DNA from: CAYSWK01 sp964434735
GTDB taxonomy: Archaea > Micrarchaeota > Micrarchaeia > Anstonellales > Bilamarchaeaceae
NCBI GenBank assembly: GCA_964434735.1
Contig: CAYSWK010000001.1
Span: 1-64,000, forward strand
Direction: 5' to 3'
DNA: 64,000 nt
A model generated the notes under the pieces. The model saw only the letters and a program-made list of their open reading frames with translations, searched no databases and was not told the DNA's origin. Position numbers and translations under genes: made by a program. Positions within the stretch are counted from its first letter, which is position 1. Each line of letters starts with the position of its first letter. Positions 17,675 to 27,478 of this stretch are shown here, piece by piece.

Positions 17675-19417
17675 CTAAATCACCATAGGAGCATCGATTG
17701 TGCGCACCTTTATGGGTTTTGCAAAAGAACCGTTCTGCATAATACGCACAACACATTCACGAGGATGGCTTTCGGTAAGGATTTCCATCTTCTTCTCCTC
17801 TATTTCAGCAAATGACTTGCCCGTTTCAAAAATAGGGTTAAGCTCAAGGTTCATCATCTCTTTTGCCACTTTTGCATCATCACGGTTTATCTTAAAGAAA
17901 AAAAGGTTGACCATGTTTGCCTTAATAGAGTTCGTAAGATCCTGCGAAAGCTGGCCCAAATACTGCTGGGAAAGAATAAGGGTAAGGCCAAATTTACGTG
18001 ATTCTGAAAGAATATGTGCAAGGGCAGGATTTTGCACAAGGGAAGCTTCATCAACGATAAGAAGCACCTTTTTCTTGAATATCCCTGCCTGGCTCAACGT
18101 AAATACCTGCTGCAAGATGGCCCCACCTACGAATTTAGTCATGTTCTTGCCAAGAAAGGCAGGGTTGACTGTAGCAAAAATGGCCGAATTTGAAAGAAGA
18201 AGGTCGGGAAGCGCATATTGCTTTGCGTCTTGGATCCCCGCGCTCAAAAGCGTGTATTCATTGATAAGATTAATGATAGGAAGCACCGCCACATCATAGC
18301 GCTGGGTTGAAAGCTCAAGATACTCAATTTCAAAAAAACGCTTGAGTACTTCGTTTTCGCTCCCCCGAATAAAATTCTTGCGTGCAAGCGTATCGGTAAG
18401 AAGAAGGCTCAAGTTTGAGAGGCTCATGCGCTGAGTTGAAAAAAGAAGGTAAAGTGCGTGCTTGAGCACACGAAGGACGTACGGGTTCTTCTCAAAATCT
18501 ATAAATGATGAGAAAAGTGAAAGCGTAAGCTCGGTTGACATGGAAGGTTCCCCTGCATTTGAGAACAACTGAAGCGCTTCTGTCCTAAAGTCAATGTGCC
18601 GCTTGATAACGTCGTGCGCATGCTTTTGCACTTCTCCATGGGGGTCAATAAAAATAACGGAATAGTCCTTCAAAAGCCCGGAAGCAGCAAGCCCGCGAAT
18701 GAACAGCTCAAGGAACTTACTTTTTCCAGAACCACTTTGTCCTACAATTAAAGAATGCTTGGAAAAGTCAAAATCATTGACTCCAAAACGACCCGTGCCA
18801 TTCTGAAACAAAATACCTTGCGGTGCGTCAGAATGCTGATTAAGATCTGAATTTTTAAGTTCAACCGTAACCTTATCAACCGATTTTTCAACAGTGTTTT
18901 GCACGCCAAATGAAAGGAAACGTAAAGGATCATGAACAACAATTGATTCCTTTTTACCGTCAGAATAGATTATGGTTCCGCAACCAACGCTTGGATTAAA
19001 CGGCTGCTTTATAGATAGAGTAAGCACAAGCAAATCAACCGAACGATTACGCTTAACCTGCTCTTGCGAATTGAAGGAAAAAATACTCGTATGATAAATG
19101 GGACGAAGACCAATCCCTTTTCCGACTCGAAAAACAGGCGAAGGAACAGCGATGACGCGCATAGGGTGAAACAGCGAATTTCCGTTCTCAAGAAGAGGGA
19201 TGTCCTTGATAAAATAACGAATGCGCCCCCCTTGAACTTGCACAAGAAGCGTTACTGTCCAGGCAAAACTTGAGAGTTTTTCAAGAAATACGCTCCAGTC
19301 ATGAGGAGTAATTTCATCTTTGTAAAAGGAAAGCTGATAGAAACTCTCATGGGAAGGTACGTTTTTTTGATACTGCCCAAATGCAAGGCTTTTCCCAGAT
19401 GAAGTGGTGGAGTTCAT
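17675..19417 (-). CDS. HerA/TraG-like (type IV secretion-type) P-loop ATPase
   Basis: 580-aa cytoplasmic ATPase. A ~200-residue N-terminal domain precedes the P-loop VGQSGSGKSK (225-234). It then carries VIFIDPHGE, Walker B VLLIVDEAS and SRKFGLTLILSQQYLGQL, the DUF87/TraD-VirD4 pattern used for pumping DNA or protein. ATG 19417 is preferred: a TATA (TATTATATG on the minus strand) lies ~28 nt upstream, which fits a leaderless start. No relaxase or VirB partners are seen, so it may be a stand-alone DNA pump. Confidence 0.8.
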   Translation of the reverse strand: MNSTTSSGKSLAFGQYQKNVPSHESFYQLSFYKDEITPHDWSVFLEKLSSFAWTVTLLVQVQGGRIRYFIKDIPLLENGNSLFHPMRVIAVPSPVFRVGKGIGLRPIYHTSIFSFNSQEQVKRNRSVDLLVLTLSIKQPFNPSVGCGTIIYSDGKKESIVVHDPLRFLSFGVQNTVEKSVDKVTVELKNSDLNQHSDAPQGILFQNGTGRFGVNDFDFSKHSLIVGQSGSGKSKFLELFIRGLAASGLLKDYSVIFIDPHGEVQKHAHDVIKRHIDFRTEALQLFSNAGEPSMSTELTLSLFSSFIDFEKNPYVLRVLKHALYLLFSTQRMSLSNLSLLLTDTLARKNFIRGSENEVLKRFFEIEYLELSTQRYDVAVLPIINLINEYTLLSAGIQDAKQYALPDLLLSNSAIFATVNPAFLGKNMTKFVGGAILQQVFTLSQAGIFKKKVLLIVDEASLVQNPALAHILSESRKFGLTLILSQQYLGQLSQDLTNSIKANMVNLFFFKINRDDAKVAKEMMNLELNPIFETGKSFAEIEEKKMEILTESHPRECVVRIMQNGSFAKPIKVRTIDAPMVI

Positions 19418-19440
19418 AGAACTACTTGAGCAAAACGAAG

Positions 19441-19450
19441 CATATAATAT
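19441..19450 (-). promoter_or_regulatory. TATA box for the HerA/TraG-like operon
   Basis: Reads ATATTATATG on the minus strand, 24-33 nt before ATG 19417. It is paired divergently with the Lrp promoter 36 nt away. Confidence 0.55.
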
Positions 19451-19485
19451 GCTGCATTCAGAACTAAGCAAAATATGGAAAAGAA

Positions 19486-19493
19486 TTTAAATA
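19486..19493 (+). promoter_or_regulatory. TATA box for the tandem Lrp gene
   Basis: TTTAAATA centred 27 nt before ATG 19517. No ribosome site follows, so the message is probably leaderless. An autoregulatory Lrp site would be expected in this shared intergenic region. Confidence 0.65.
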
Positions 19494-19516
19494 AATACGT
19501 ATAATGATTAATATTT

Positions 19517-20515
19517 ATGGGATTAGACAAGAAAGACGTAAAAATATTAAAAATTATATCCGATAATGCAAGGATTCCGGTAACCGAACTGGCAAAACAA
19601 GTGGAGTTATCAAAAGATGCTGTTTCGTACCGATTGAGTAACCTTGAAGCTAATGGCGCAATAAGCAAATATATCTCATACATTTCATTGCCGGCATTAG
19701 GGTATACTTCGTTTCAAGTCACGTTACGACTTGCCGGAGGGAAGGAAAGCCTTGAAAAAACAGTCGAATTCCTCAAAAAACATCCGTTTTGTATCAATGC
19801 ATTTACAACGCTTGGTGCATGGGATGTCTTGGCTGAATTTGCCGCCCAAAATGAAGTTGAAGTCGCCAAAATCATGAATGAAATTGCGGAGCACCTTGGA
19901 AATATGCTTGAGGCAATAGACTCAAAAATGCCATTTTACTTATACAAAAGGCCAAGCACACGTGGACTTCTTGAGCAGGAAATGGAACACCTAGAAACAA
20001 ACGAAAACCCGTCTTTTGGAAGCGCAAAACTCGATGAAACGGATGTTAAAATACTATCGCTCCTTTCGGAGCACGGGCGAATAAAACTAACCGAACTTGC
20101 AGAAAAACTTGGTATCGAACGAGACGTTGTAGCATATCGAAAAAAACAACTTGAAGAAAAAGGTGTGATTGATAAGTACCAAACACGTCTTGACCTTTCA
20201 TTTTTTGAATATTCTGATTACTACCTTACAATAAAAATGAAAAATATGATACGAAGCCAGGAAGAACTATTCAAAAGGTATATCCAATCCTCACCAAATG
20301 TCACGTATGGTTTCAGAAGCGCTGCGGCGTTCGAAGCTATACTTTTTTATGCCGCACGTTCTCCTAAAGAATTTCATGAACAAATTATGGAGTTAAGAAA
20401 TACGTTTTCATCGTTTCTTCAATCATTTGAAGTGCTCGTGGTCCTTAAAAATCACCATTATACTTTATTCCCTGTTGGGATACAATCAAAGATTTTAGAA
20501 AAAAGACCGGGTTAA
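19517..20515 (+). CDS. Tandem Lrp/AsnC-type transcription regulator
   Basis: 332-aa protein built from two Lrp units in one chain. Residues 1-60 and 173-233 are each AsnC helix-turn-helix domains (DKKDVKILKIISDNARIPVT; DETDVKILSLLSEHGRIKLT). Each is followed by an effector-binding-type domain. Standard Lrp proteins are ~150 aa and dimerise; here the dimer is covalent. The second effector domain is more divergent. Ligand and regulon unknown. The divergent ATPase gene shares the promoter region. Confidence 0.85.
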   Translation: MGLDKKDVKILKIISDNARIPVTELAKQVELSKDAVSYRLSNLEANGAISKYISYISLPALGYTSFQVTLRLAGGKESLEKTVEFLKKHPFCINAFTTLGAWDVLAEFAAQNEVEVAKIMNEIAEHLGNMLEAIDSKMPFYLYKRPSTRGLLEQEMEHLETNENPSFGSAKLDETDVKILSLLSEHGRIKLTELAEKLGIERDVVAYRKKQLEEKGVIDKYQTRLDLSFFEYSDYYLTIKMKNMIRSQEELFKRYIQSSPNVTYGFRSAAAFEAILFYAARSPKEFHEQIMELRNTFSSFLQSFEVLVVLKNHHYTLFPVGIQSKILEKRPG

Positions 20516-20543
20516 AAATACTTTTACGCTATTTTTAGGATAT

Positions 20544-21776
20544 ATGTCTAACCTTGAGCACGAGCTCGCCCAATTTGGGATTCGCCCAGGTCTTGAGCGT
20601 ATGGAAAAGTTAATGCTGGCACTTGGAAATCCCCATAAAAAGCTCAAGGTCATTCTAGTCACCGGAACAAACGGAAAAGGCAGCACTACATCTTATATTG
20701 CAAGTATCCTAAAAGAAACAGGATATACGGTCGGATCATATTTTTCCCCACATCTTATAGATAATACTGAAAGAATAAAAATAAACGGAATTGACATTTC
20801 AAAAAATAAATTTAATGAATATGAAAAAATGCTTCTTGCACTCCATTCAAAAGGACAAGAAATGACGCTTTTTGAAGCACTTACCGCCATGGCATATATG
20901 CATTTTGTCAAAAATAACTGCGAATATGCGATTATGGAAATAGGGATGGGTGGGACTTATGATGCAACAAACCTTTCACAAGAAATTGCCTCAGTAATTA
21001 CTACTATTGACTTCGACCATATGCAATACCTTGGAAAAACAATTGAAGAAATAACAAAGGATAAAGCAGGCATAATAAAAAGTTCAAAATTATGTGTAAC
21101 GGGCACAACAGGTAAAGCTCTTGAAATAATAAAAGCAAAAACACATACTTTGGGTATTGAACTTTCAGTTATTGGCGAAACAATTCATATTTCAAACATA
21201 CAAACCTATCCATCAAAAACGAGATTTGATTACCAAGGAAAAAATTCAATTAAAGGTATTGAAACCTCACTTGCCGGAGATTACCAGGCAAAAAATGCCG
21301 CACTTGCAATTGCCCTATGTGAACGAATAGAACGAGTCGATGAATCCTCAATACGAAAAGGAATCAAAAATGCGCAAAATCAAGGGCGCATGCAAATATT
21401 GCAAACAAAACCGTATGTTGTGCTTGATGGTGCTCACAATCCAGAAGGAATACGTGTCCTTGTAAACAACCTGGGAATGTATGCTGCTAAAAAAATTATA
21501 GTCGTCTTTGGAGTTATGAAGGATAAGGATTGGAGAGAAATGATAAAAATTCTTGAACCAAATGTTAATGAATTTATTATAACTATGCCACACCTAGAAC
21601 GCGCTGAAGATCCAAATATACTTGCAAAAGAGATAATAAAACCCAAAAAAATAATAGAAAAAAGTGATGACGCCCTGAGGTATGCAATTCAACACGCAAA
21701 CGAAAACGACCTTATTCTCGTGTGCGGCAGCCTTTATTTGGTAGGGGAAATACTAACAAAAATCAAAACTATTTAG
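20544..21776 (+). CDS. folC: Folylpolyglutamate/dihydrofolate synthase (Mur ligase family)
   Basis: 410-aa ATP-dependent ligase. N-terminal motif FGIRPGLERMEKLMLALGNP and P-loop VTGTNGKGSTTSYI (about 38-51) are FolC-like, as is DFDHMQYLGKTIEEI. The C-terminal domain has VLDGAHNPEG. It adds glutamate to folate or a related pterin cofactor. Other archaeal Mur-type ligases cannot be excluded as the true role. Confidence 0.88.
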   Translation: MSNLEHELAQFGIRPGLERMEKLMLALGNPHKKLKVILVTGTNGKGSTTSYIASILKETGYTVGSYFSPHLIDNTERIKINGIDISKNKFNEYEKMLLALHSKGQEMTLFEALTAMAYMHFVKNNCEYAIMEIGMGGTYDATNLSQEIASVITTIDFDHMQYLGKTIEEITKDKAGIIKSSKLCVTGTTGKALEIIKAKTHTLGIELSVIGETIHISNIQTYPSKTRFDYQGKNSIKGIETSLAGDYQAKNAALAIALCERIERVDESSIRKGIKNAQNQGRMQILQTKPYVVLDGAHNPEGIRVLVNNLGMYAAKKIIVVFGVMKDKDWREMIKILEPNVNEFIITMPHLERAEDPNILAKEIIKPKKIIEKSDDALRYAIQHANENDLILVCGSLYLVGEILTKIKTI

Positions 21777-21800
21777 AACCCCCCGCAACGTTATATATTC

Positions 21801-23141
21801 ATGGATCTTGGCAAAAAGCTTAGAGAAACCCTTGCAAAACTTACCAACAAACCATATGTTGATGAAGAAGCAGTCAAGGCCCTTATCAAGGATTTGCAAC
21901 GCGTACTTATAGCCTCGGATGTAAACGTAAAATTAGTTCTTGAATTCTCAAAACACGTCGAACAACGCGCACTTGGTTCAGAACGGGTTCCCTCCCTTTC
22001 CATGCGTGAGCATGTGCTCAAAGTCGTCTATGACGAACTTGTTGGAATTATGGGCAAATCATACCAGCCTCGACTTGACAAGCACAGAATACTTGTACTT
22101 GGATTGTATGGTTCTGGTAAAACTACTACCTGTTCAAAACTTGCCTATTTCTACAAATCAAAGGGATTAAGCGTCGGCCTTGTGGGTGCGGACACCGACA
22201 GGCCTGCGGCACAGGATCAACTTGAACAATTAGCAGCAAAAATCAAAGTTCCTTTTTACACCACACGCGGTGAAAAAAACCCTTCAAAAATAGTCGAAAC
22301 GGCATTAAAACATGCAAAGGAAGAGGTAATGATTATAGACTCTGCAGGCCGCAGCGCACTTGATGAAGAGCTTGCGCAAGAACTGAAAGGAATTGTTGAC
22401 GTACTTAAGCCTGAAGAGACATACTTAGTAGTCTCAGGAGATATCGGGCAAATTGCAGGAAAACAAGCGCAAGAATTTGATAAGATAACCAAAATCTCAG
22501 GAGTCATTATTACCAAAATGGATGGGTCGGGCAAAGGTGGCGGCGCACTTTCTGCCGTAGCATATACTGATGCCAAAACCTCATTCATCGGACTTGGTGA
22601 AAAGGTTGAAGACCTTGAGGTTTATGACGCCCCCCGTTTTGTCGGGCGCTTGCTTGGGGTCCCTGATTTCCAGGGATTAATTGAAAAGGTCAATGCCATA
22701 GCCAAAGAACATGATATGTCAAAACTCCAAAGCGAGGAGTTCACAATTGAAACGTTTTATGAACAACTCAAGGCAGCAAAGAAAATGGGTCCCCTGGGTG
22801 GAGTCATGTCCATGATGGGAATGTCTGATTTGCCAAAAGAAGTGACCAACCAAGGAGAGGAAAAATTAAAGAAATTCGAATCAATGATTAATTCCATGAC
22901 CCTCAAGGAACGAAAGGATGCAACTCTTCTTAAAAAAAGCGGCTCGCGCATTGCACGAATTGCCAAGGGTTCCGGATGTACTGAACAGGATGTACGGGAA
23001 TTTTTGAACCAATTTGAGAAAATGGAAAAGATGCTCGGTGCCTTCAAGCACAACCGCGGATTCAGAAAGCAAATGGAACGGATGATGAAGGGCGGCGGAA
23101 AAATGGGAGATATTGGAAAGCTCATGGGCGGAAAAATGTAA
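21801..23141 (+). CDS. srp54: Signal recognition particle GTPase SRP54
   Basis: 446-aa GTPase that binds signal peptides and the 7S RNA and docks with FtsY. N domain 1-88; G domain with G1 GLYGSGKTTT (101-110), ADTDRPAAQDQL, DSAGR and TKMDGSGKGGG; Met-rich M domain from about 300 with a Gly/Met/Lys tail. Full length. It starts 24 nt after folC. Confidence 0.97.
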   Translation: MDLGKKLRETLAKLTNKPYVDEEAVKALIKDLQRVLIASDVNVKLVLEFSKHVEQRALGSERVPSLSMREHVLKVVYDELVGIMGKSYQPRLDKHRILVLGLYGSGKTTTCSKLAYFYKSKGLSVGLVGADTDRPAAQDQLEQLAAKIKVPFYTTRGEKNPSKIVETALKHAKEEVMIIDSAGRSALDEELAQELKGIVDVLKPEETYLVVSGDIGQIAGKQAQEFDKITKISGVIITKMDGSGKGGGALSAVAYTDAKTSFIGLGEKVEDLEVYDAPRFVGRLLGVPDFQGLIEKVNAIAKEHDMSKLQSEEFTIETFYEQLKAAKKMGPLGGVMSMMGMSDLPKEVTNQGEEKLKKFESMINSMTLKERKDATLLKKSGSRIARIAKGSGCTEQDVREFLNQFEKMEKMLGAFKHNRGFRKQMERMMKGGGKMGDIGKLMGGKM

Positions 23142-23184
23142 AACATAACCTTAGGTTAATATTCTTTATTATTGAAAGTTGTTT

Positions 23185-23568
23185 ATGAAGATAGAACAAA
23201 TTTCACTTGATGCAAAGGGGCGTATCGTATTGCCGGCATCATTTCGTTCAGCATTATCCCTTTCGTATGGAGACTCTCTTTATTTAGCACTCGATGAAAA
23301 AAACCAAACGATCATTCTTTCTTCTAAACCAAATGAATCGCTCTATGAATTAACAATTGCAATGGGCGATGCTCCAGGTACACTTGCACATTTGGCGTTG
23401 GTTCTTGCAAAACATAAAGTCGACCTGGTTTCAACCGAAAGCCACTCGCTTACACGTTCAAAAGAAGCAGTATGGAGAATAGTCTGCAAATTCGAAGGAG
23501 ATTGGCAAGGCTTGCTTGAAGACTTAAAGAAAAATGGAGCCGTAAAAGTAGAAAAGAAAAAAATCTAG
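23185..23568 (+). CDS. AbrB-type DNA-binding domain fused to an ACT domain
   Basis: 127-aa predicted regulator. Residues 1-50 form a swapped-hairpin AbrB/SpoVT domain (DAKGRIVLPASFRSAL). Residues 55-120 form an ACT-like ligand domain (LYELTIAMGDAPGTLAHLAL). ACT domains sense amino acids, so an amino-acid-responsive switch is likely; the his operon lies 300 nt downstream. ATG 23185 is chosen over the in-frame TTG two codons earlier. Confidence 0.82.
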   Translation: MKIEQISLDAKGRIVLPASFRSALSLSYGDSLYLALDEKNQTIILSSKPNESLYELTIAMGDAPGTLAHLALVLAKHKVDLVSTESHSLTRSKEAVWRIVCKFEGDWQGLLEDLKKNGAVKVEKKKI

Positions 23569-23723
23569 GATTCTTCTTCGGCAAATTTCTTGATTGCTTC
23601 AAAATTCTCAACAATTAATTGGGCCTTTTTCTTGCCAAAACTAAACGGATATTGATCTGATTCGTCTCGTTTGAGTACAATAAGCTTGTTTCCCTTAAAC
23701 TCACTAAATTCAATAATTGCCAT
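23565..23723 (-). CDS. Small hypothetical protein (52 aa)
   Basis: 52-aa protein beginning MAIIEFSEFKGNKLIVLKRD and ending in an acidic helix. An AGGTG site lies upstream of ATG 23723. It overlaps the 3' end of the AbrB-ACT gene by four bases, tail to tail. The size and beta-strand-rich start suggest a small single-domain protein; function unknown. Confidence 0.6.
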   Translation of the reverse strand: MAIIEFSEFKGNKLIVLKRDESDQYPFSFGKKKAQLIVENFEAIKKFAEEES

Positions 23724-23811
23724 TAGGTTACACCTATTAGTAATTCTAAAGAATATAATTAAAAGGCTAGAGGGCACTAGTATAATCCATTGTGGGAATA
23801 AAGTGGGAATA

Positions 23812-23819
23812 TTTATAAA
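23812..23819 (+). promoter_or_regulatory. TATA box of the histidine operon
   Basis: TTTATAAA, predicting transcription near 23842 and a leader of about 20 nt containing GGAGG (23851-23855) eight bases before ATG 23864. Confidence 0.7.
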
Positions 23820-23863
23820 CTGTTTGTTTCTCAAGTAATGCACAACAAATGGAGGATATGAAA

Positions 23864-25181
23864 ATGGAACAACAGGAAAAGGGTTTACTTCACCTGCAAA
23901 TTATTGGAAACCCCATTGGAAAAACCGATTTGGGATAAGTTACTTGATAGAAACACTAGTTCTAAGGAAGTTTTAGAAAAGGTAAAACAAATTCTTGAAA
24001 ATATTAAAACTCGAGGATTTGAGGCTGTCAAAGAGTATACGAAACGATTTGACGGGATAGAACGGGAATCTTTTGAAGTTCCAAAAAAAGAGATGCAAAC
24101 TGCACTTAATGGCTTAACTGTTGAAGAACGCAAATGCATCGAACGCTCAATTGCTTCGGTTCGCGCAATCTGCCTTGAAGAAAAGAAAAATATCAAAAAT
24201 ACGGAACTCAATATGCAAGACTCCAAAACCCTCTTGCGCTATCTTCCGCTTGCCAAAGTAGGAATATACGTCCCAGCAGGCAAGGCACCGCTCCCAACTT
24301 CAGTAATCATGGCTTCAATTCCAGCACAAGTTGCAGGAGTAAAAGAGCTTATTCTTTGCTCACCTCCGCAAAAAGACGGGCAGGTAAACAAATACATACT
24401 TGCAACTGCAGCGCTTTGTGGAGTTACAAAAGTATATGCTATTGGCGGAGCACAGGCAATAGGTGCATTGGCATATTGTTTTAATGTTGATTTGATTGCT
24501 GGACCAGGAAATGTATACGTGAGTGCTGCAAAACAGATCGTACAAAGCCAAGGTGCATGCACGATAGATATGTTAGCTGGACCTTCAGAGGTTCTAGTCG
24601 TCTTAGAGTCTGTTGGAAACCCGAAACTGGATGCCGAAAACTGTCGCTTGGCAGCAAGCGACATGCTTGCTCAAGCTGAACACGGGCCCACATCTGCAGC
24701 AGTTTGCATTACTACTAGCAAGGAACTTGGGCAAAAAGTAAGGGAAGAAGTTGAAAAACAGCTTAATGCGCTTAAAGACCAAACTCCTCGCGAATCCATT
24801 AGATTGTACGGAACTGCAATTGTTACAAAGAGTATGCAGGAAGCAATTTCCCTTGCAAACGAATTTGCTGCAGAACACGTTGAAATATTTGCAAAGGATG
24901 CAAAAAAATACGCAATGCAAATTACGAATGCAGGCGCAATATTTGTCAATACTGCAGAAGTGTTTGGAGACTACGGGTTTGATTCAAGCAACCACATCTT
25001 GCCCACGGGGAGATCTGCCAGGTTTGCAAGTGGAGTAAGCATCCAAACATTCATGAAAAGGCAGTACGTAAAAATCGCAAATGCTGCAGCACAGGCAAAA
25101 TGGGCAGAGGACTGCGCAAGATTTGCACGAATGGAACAATTGGAAGCTCACGCCAAGTCTGCAGAATGCAGACAGTTTTGA
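23864..25181 (+). CDS. hisD: Histidinol dehydrogenase, apparently with a +1 frameshift near codon 17
   Basis: Zn-dependent, NAD-linked oxidation of histidinol to histidine (last two steps). The main frame (from 23904) has the hallmarks: YVPAGKAPLPTSVIM, GPGNVYVSAAKQIV, DMLAGPSEVLV and SSNHILPTG. That frame has no ATG and only a TTG at 23904. A strong GGAGG plus ATG at 23864 opens another frame (MEQQEKGLLHLQIIGNP) that looks like the missing HisD N-terminus, but it stops at 23938. Moving +1 at AAC-CCC-A (about 23908-23914) joins them. This is either an indel or a programmed shift. Coordinates span both parts. Confidence 0.85.
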
Positions 25182-25217
25182 GTTCAGGATCTTGAGTCTT
25201 AAAAAAAGGTGGAAAAA

Positions 25218-26888
25218 ATGATTAATGATATTATACGCCAAGAAATACGCAACATGAACCCCTATGTGGGAGGAGAAACTACAGAAGTAGAGGTTAAACT
25301 CAACCAAAATGAGTCCCCTTACAATTTGCCAGAACCGATTCTTGCCAAGATACAGGAAAGGCTTGCTAACGTAAAATTTAACCGCTATAACGAAGGTTCA
25401 CTCAAGCGTTTGCGAGAGTTAACTGCACAAATGTACGGCCTTGATGCAGACCAAGTAATGTACGGTTGCGGGATAGATGAGATATTCTATTATATTATTC
25501 TTACATTTGTAGGCAAAGAAGAAAAAATAGTACGACCTACGCCGAGCTTTGCAATGTATGAAATTTGCGCGCAAGTTGCGGGAGCAAAGGACGTGCCAGT
25601 TGCACTTGATACAAATTTCGAACTAACCGATGAATTCATAAAACAAAGCAAAGATGCAAAACTCACCTTTATTTGCAGGCCAAATGCACAAACCGGCAAT
25701 TCGTGGGATAAAAAAACAATAGAACAAATTGTCAAAAATACAAAAGGAATAGTGTGCATTGACGAGGCATATGCGGAATTTGCGCAAGATGATTGCCTGG
25801 ATCTTCTCAAATATGAAAACGTAATCCTTGTTCGTACCTTTTCAAAGGCATATTTGGCAGCAGGAGTACGATTAGGATATGCTTTGGCAAGCAAGGAAGT
25901 CATTGCATACATGAATAGGGTGCGGCTGCCCTGGAACGTCGGAGCTTTGCCACAGGTTGTTGGAGAGGTTATTCTTGAAAACCAACAAGTATTCAAGGAA
26001 AAAGTAGCTGAAATAAAGGAAAACCGCAAAGAGCTGTTTGAAGCACTCAAACTACGGACCAAGGTATTACCCACCCAAACCAATTTCATGTCATTTAAGG
26101 TAAGCGACCCAAAAGGTTTTTGCAAAACACTTAAAGAAACAGGAATTCTAGTTCGAAATGTAAGCAGCTACCCTGGCCTTGAAGGATATGTACGCGTAAC
26201 CGTTGGAACGAAAAGGGAAAATGAACAGTTCCTCAAAGCATTTGACCAAGTGCAATTCAAACCAATTGACTCGATCATTTTTGATGTTGATGGGGTTCTC
26301 GTTGATGTTTCGAAATCATACCGTGAAGCAATCAAATTGACCGTTGGACAGTTTAGAGGGACAAATGCAACTGATGAAGAAATTGAAAACATAAAGAAAA
26401 AACCAAACTCAAACAACGATTGGGTTGTCACATACGCACTTGCAACAGATTATACGGGAGAATTGTCAAAATTAGACCGAACAAATGCCAAATACCTTGA
26501 AATGAAGGAAGCATTTCAAAAATTCTACTTAGACGGACTTATCGACAAGGAAGAAATTTATATGGATAAAGCCTATGTGCGGGCGATTCTTAAAAAAGGA
26601 TTAAAGATCGGAGTTGTTACGTCGCGTCCACGTTTTGAAGCGTTGTACGTGCTTAAGCGAATTGGAGGGTTTGATGAGCAGTTCGTTATGGCACAGGAAG
26701 ATTGCACCGAGGAAAAGCCATCGCCAAAGCCGATCAATGAACTAGTCGCAAAAATGAAGGTAAAAAACCCGGCATATATAGGTGACACAATCAATGACAG
26801 GCTTGCTGCAGAACGTGCAGGAGTTCGGTACGAGGAAGTAAACAAAACACAAGACGTAAACGATATTTTAAAGAGGTTATTGAAATGA
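25218..26888 (+). CDS. hisC: Histidinol-phosphate aminotransferase fused to HAD phosphatase
   Basis: 556-aa bifunctional enzyme. Residues 1-340 are a class II PLP aminotransferase ([12 protein letters not shown]; Schiff-base Lys210 in [17 protein letters not shown]) that makes histidinol phosphate. Residues 350-556 are a HAD hydrolase ([28 protein letters not shown]), almost certainly histidinol-phosphate phosphatase, which the operon otherwise lacks. ATG 25218 is preferred; the in-frame GTG nine bases earlier lies inside the GGTGG ribosome site. Its TGA overlaps hisB. Confidence 0.93.
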   Translation: MINDIIRQEIRNMNPYVGGETTEVEVKLNQNESPYNLPEPILAKIQERLANVKFNRYNEGSLKRLRELTAQMYGLDADQVMYGCGIDEIFYYIILTFVGKEEKIVRPTPSFAMYEICAQVAGAKDVPVALDTNFELTDEFIKQSKDAKLTFICRPNAQTGNSWDKKTIEQIVKNTKGIVCIDEAYAEFAQDDCLDLLKYENVILVRTFSKAYLAAGVRLGYALASKEVIAYMNRVRLPWNVGALPQVVGEVILENQQVFKEKVAEIKENRKELFEALKLRTKVLPTQTNFMSFKVSDPKGFCKTLKETGILVRNVSSYPGLEGYVRVTVGTKRENEQFLKAFDQVQFKPIDSIIFDVDGVLVDVSKSYREAIKLTVGQFRGTNATDEEIENIKKKPNSNNDWVVTYALATDYTGELSKLDRTNAKYLEMKEAFQKFYLDGLIDKEEIYMDKAYVRAILKKGLKIGVVTSRPRFEALYVLKRIGGFDEQFVMAQEDCTEEKPSPKPINELVAKMKVKNPAYIGDTINDRLAAERAGVRYEEVNKTQDVNDILKRLLK

Positions 26889-27469
26889 GAACTGCAAAAA
26901 TTGAAAGAAAAACAAAGGAAACGGAAATTTCACTTGAACTGAATTTGGACGGTACGGGTAAAAATAATATCAATACGGGAGTAGGCTTCCTTGACCACAT
27001 GCTTACGCTTTTTTCAAAGCACTCACTCATTGACCTCACTGTTAATGCAAAGGGCGATTTGGAAGTTGATGATCACCACACTGTTGAGGACATAGGTATT
27101 TGCTTAGGCGAAGCCATTGCAAAGGCAACGGGAGATAAGAAAGGGGTCAAAAGATATGGCTTTTTCCTTCTTCCAATGGACGAGTCCCTTGGCCAAGTTG
27201 CACTTGACTTAGCTGGAAGAACCTCCTTTGTGTACAATGCTGTGTTTGAACGGGAAAAAGTAGGTGAACTCAGCACTGAACTGATCAAGGATTTCTTTTA
27301 CGCAATTGCGCTTAATGCCAAAATGAACCTCAATATCAAAATTGAGGGTGAAAACAATCACCACAAGTCAGAGGCAATGTTCAAGGCGTTTGCACGCGCT
27401 TTGCGTATGGCAGTGGAAATTGATGACCGAGTAAAAAATGACATTCCTTCAACAAAAGGAACATTATAG
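26885..27469 (+). CDS. hisB: Imidazoleglycerol-phosphate dehydratase
   Basis: Mn-dependent dehydration of imidazoleglycerol phosphate, 194 aa, monofunctional. Metal-binding His/Glu clusters are intact: [29 protein letters not shown] and [17 protein letters not shown]. Its ATG overlaps the hisC stop (ATGA), implying coupled translation. Confidence 0.97.
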   Translation: MRTAKIERKTKETEISLELNLDGTGKNNINTGVGFLDHMLTLFSKHSLIDLTVNAKGDLEVDDHHTVEDIGICLGEAIAKATGDKKGVKRYGFFLLPMDESLGQVALDLAGRTSFVYNAVFEREKVGELSTELIKDFFYAIALNAKMNLNIKIEGENNHHKSEAMFKAFARALRMAVEIDDRVKNDIPSTKGTL

Positions 27470-27478
27470 GTGATACTA

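Noticed and set aside
17675..19417. A conjugative element around the TraG/HerA-like ATPase
   Set aside because: No relaxase, VirB4, integrase or att repeats nearby; neighbours are ordinary chromosomal genes.
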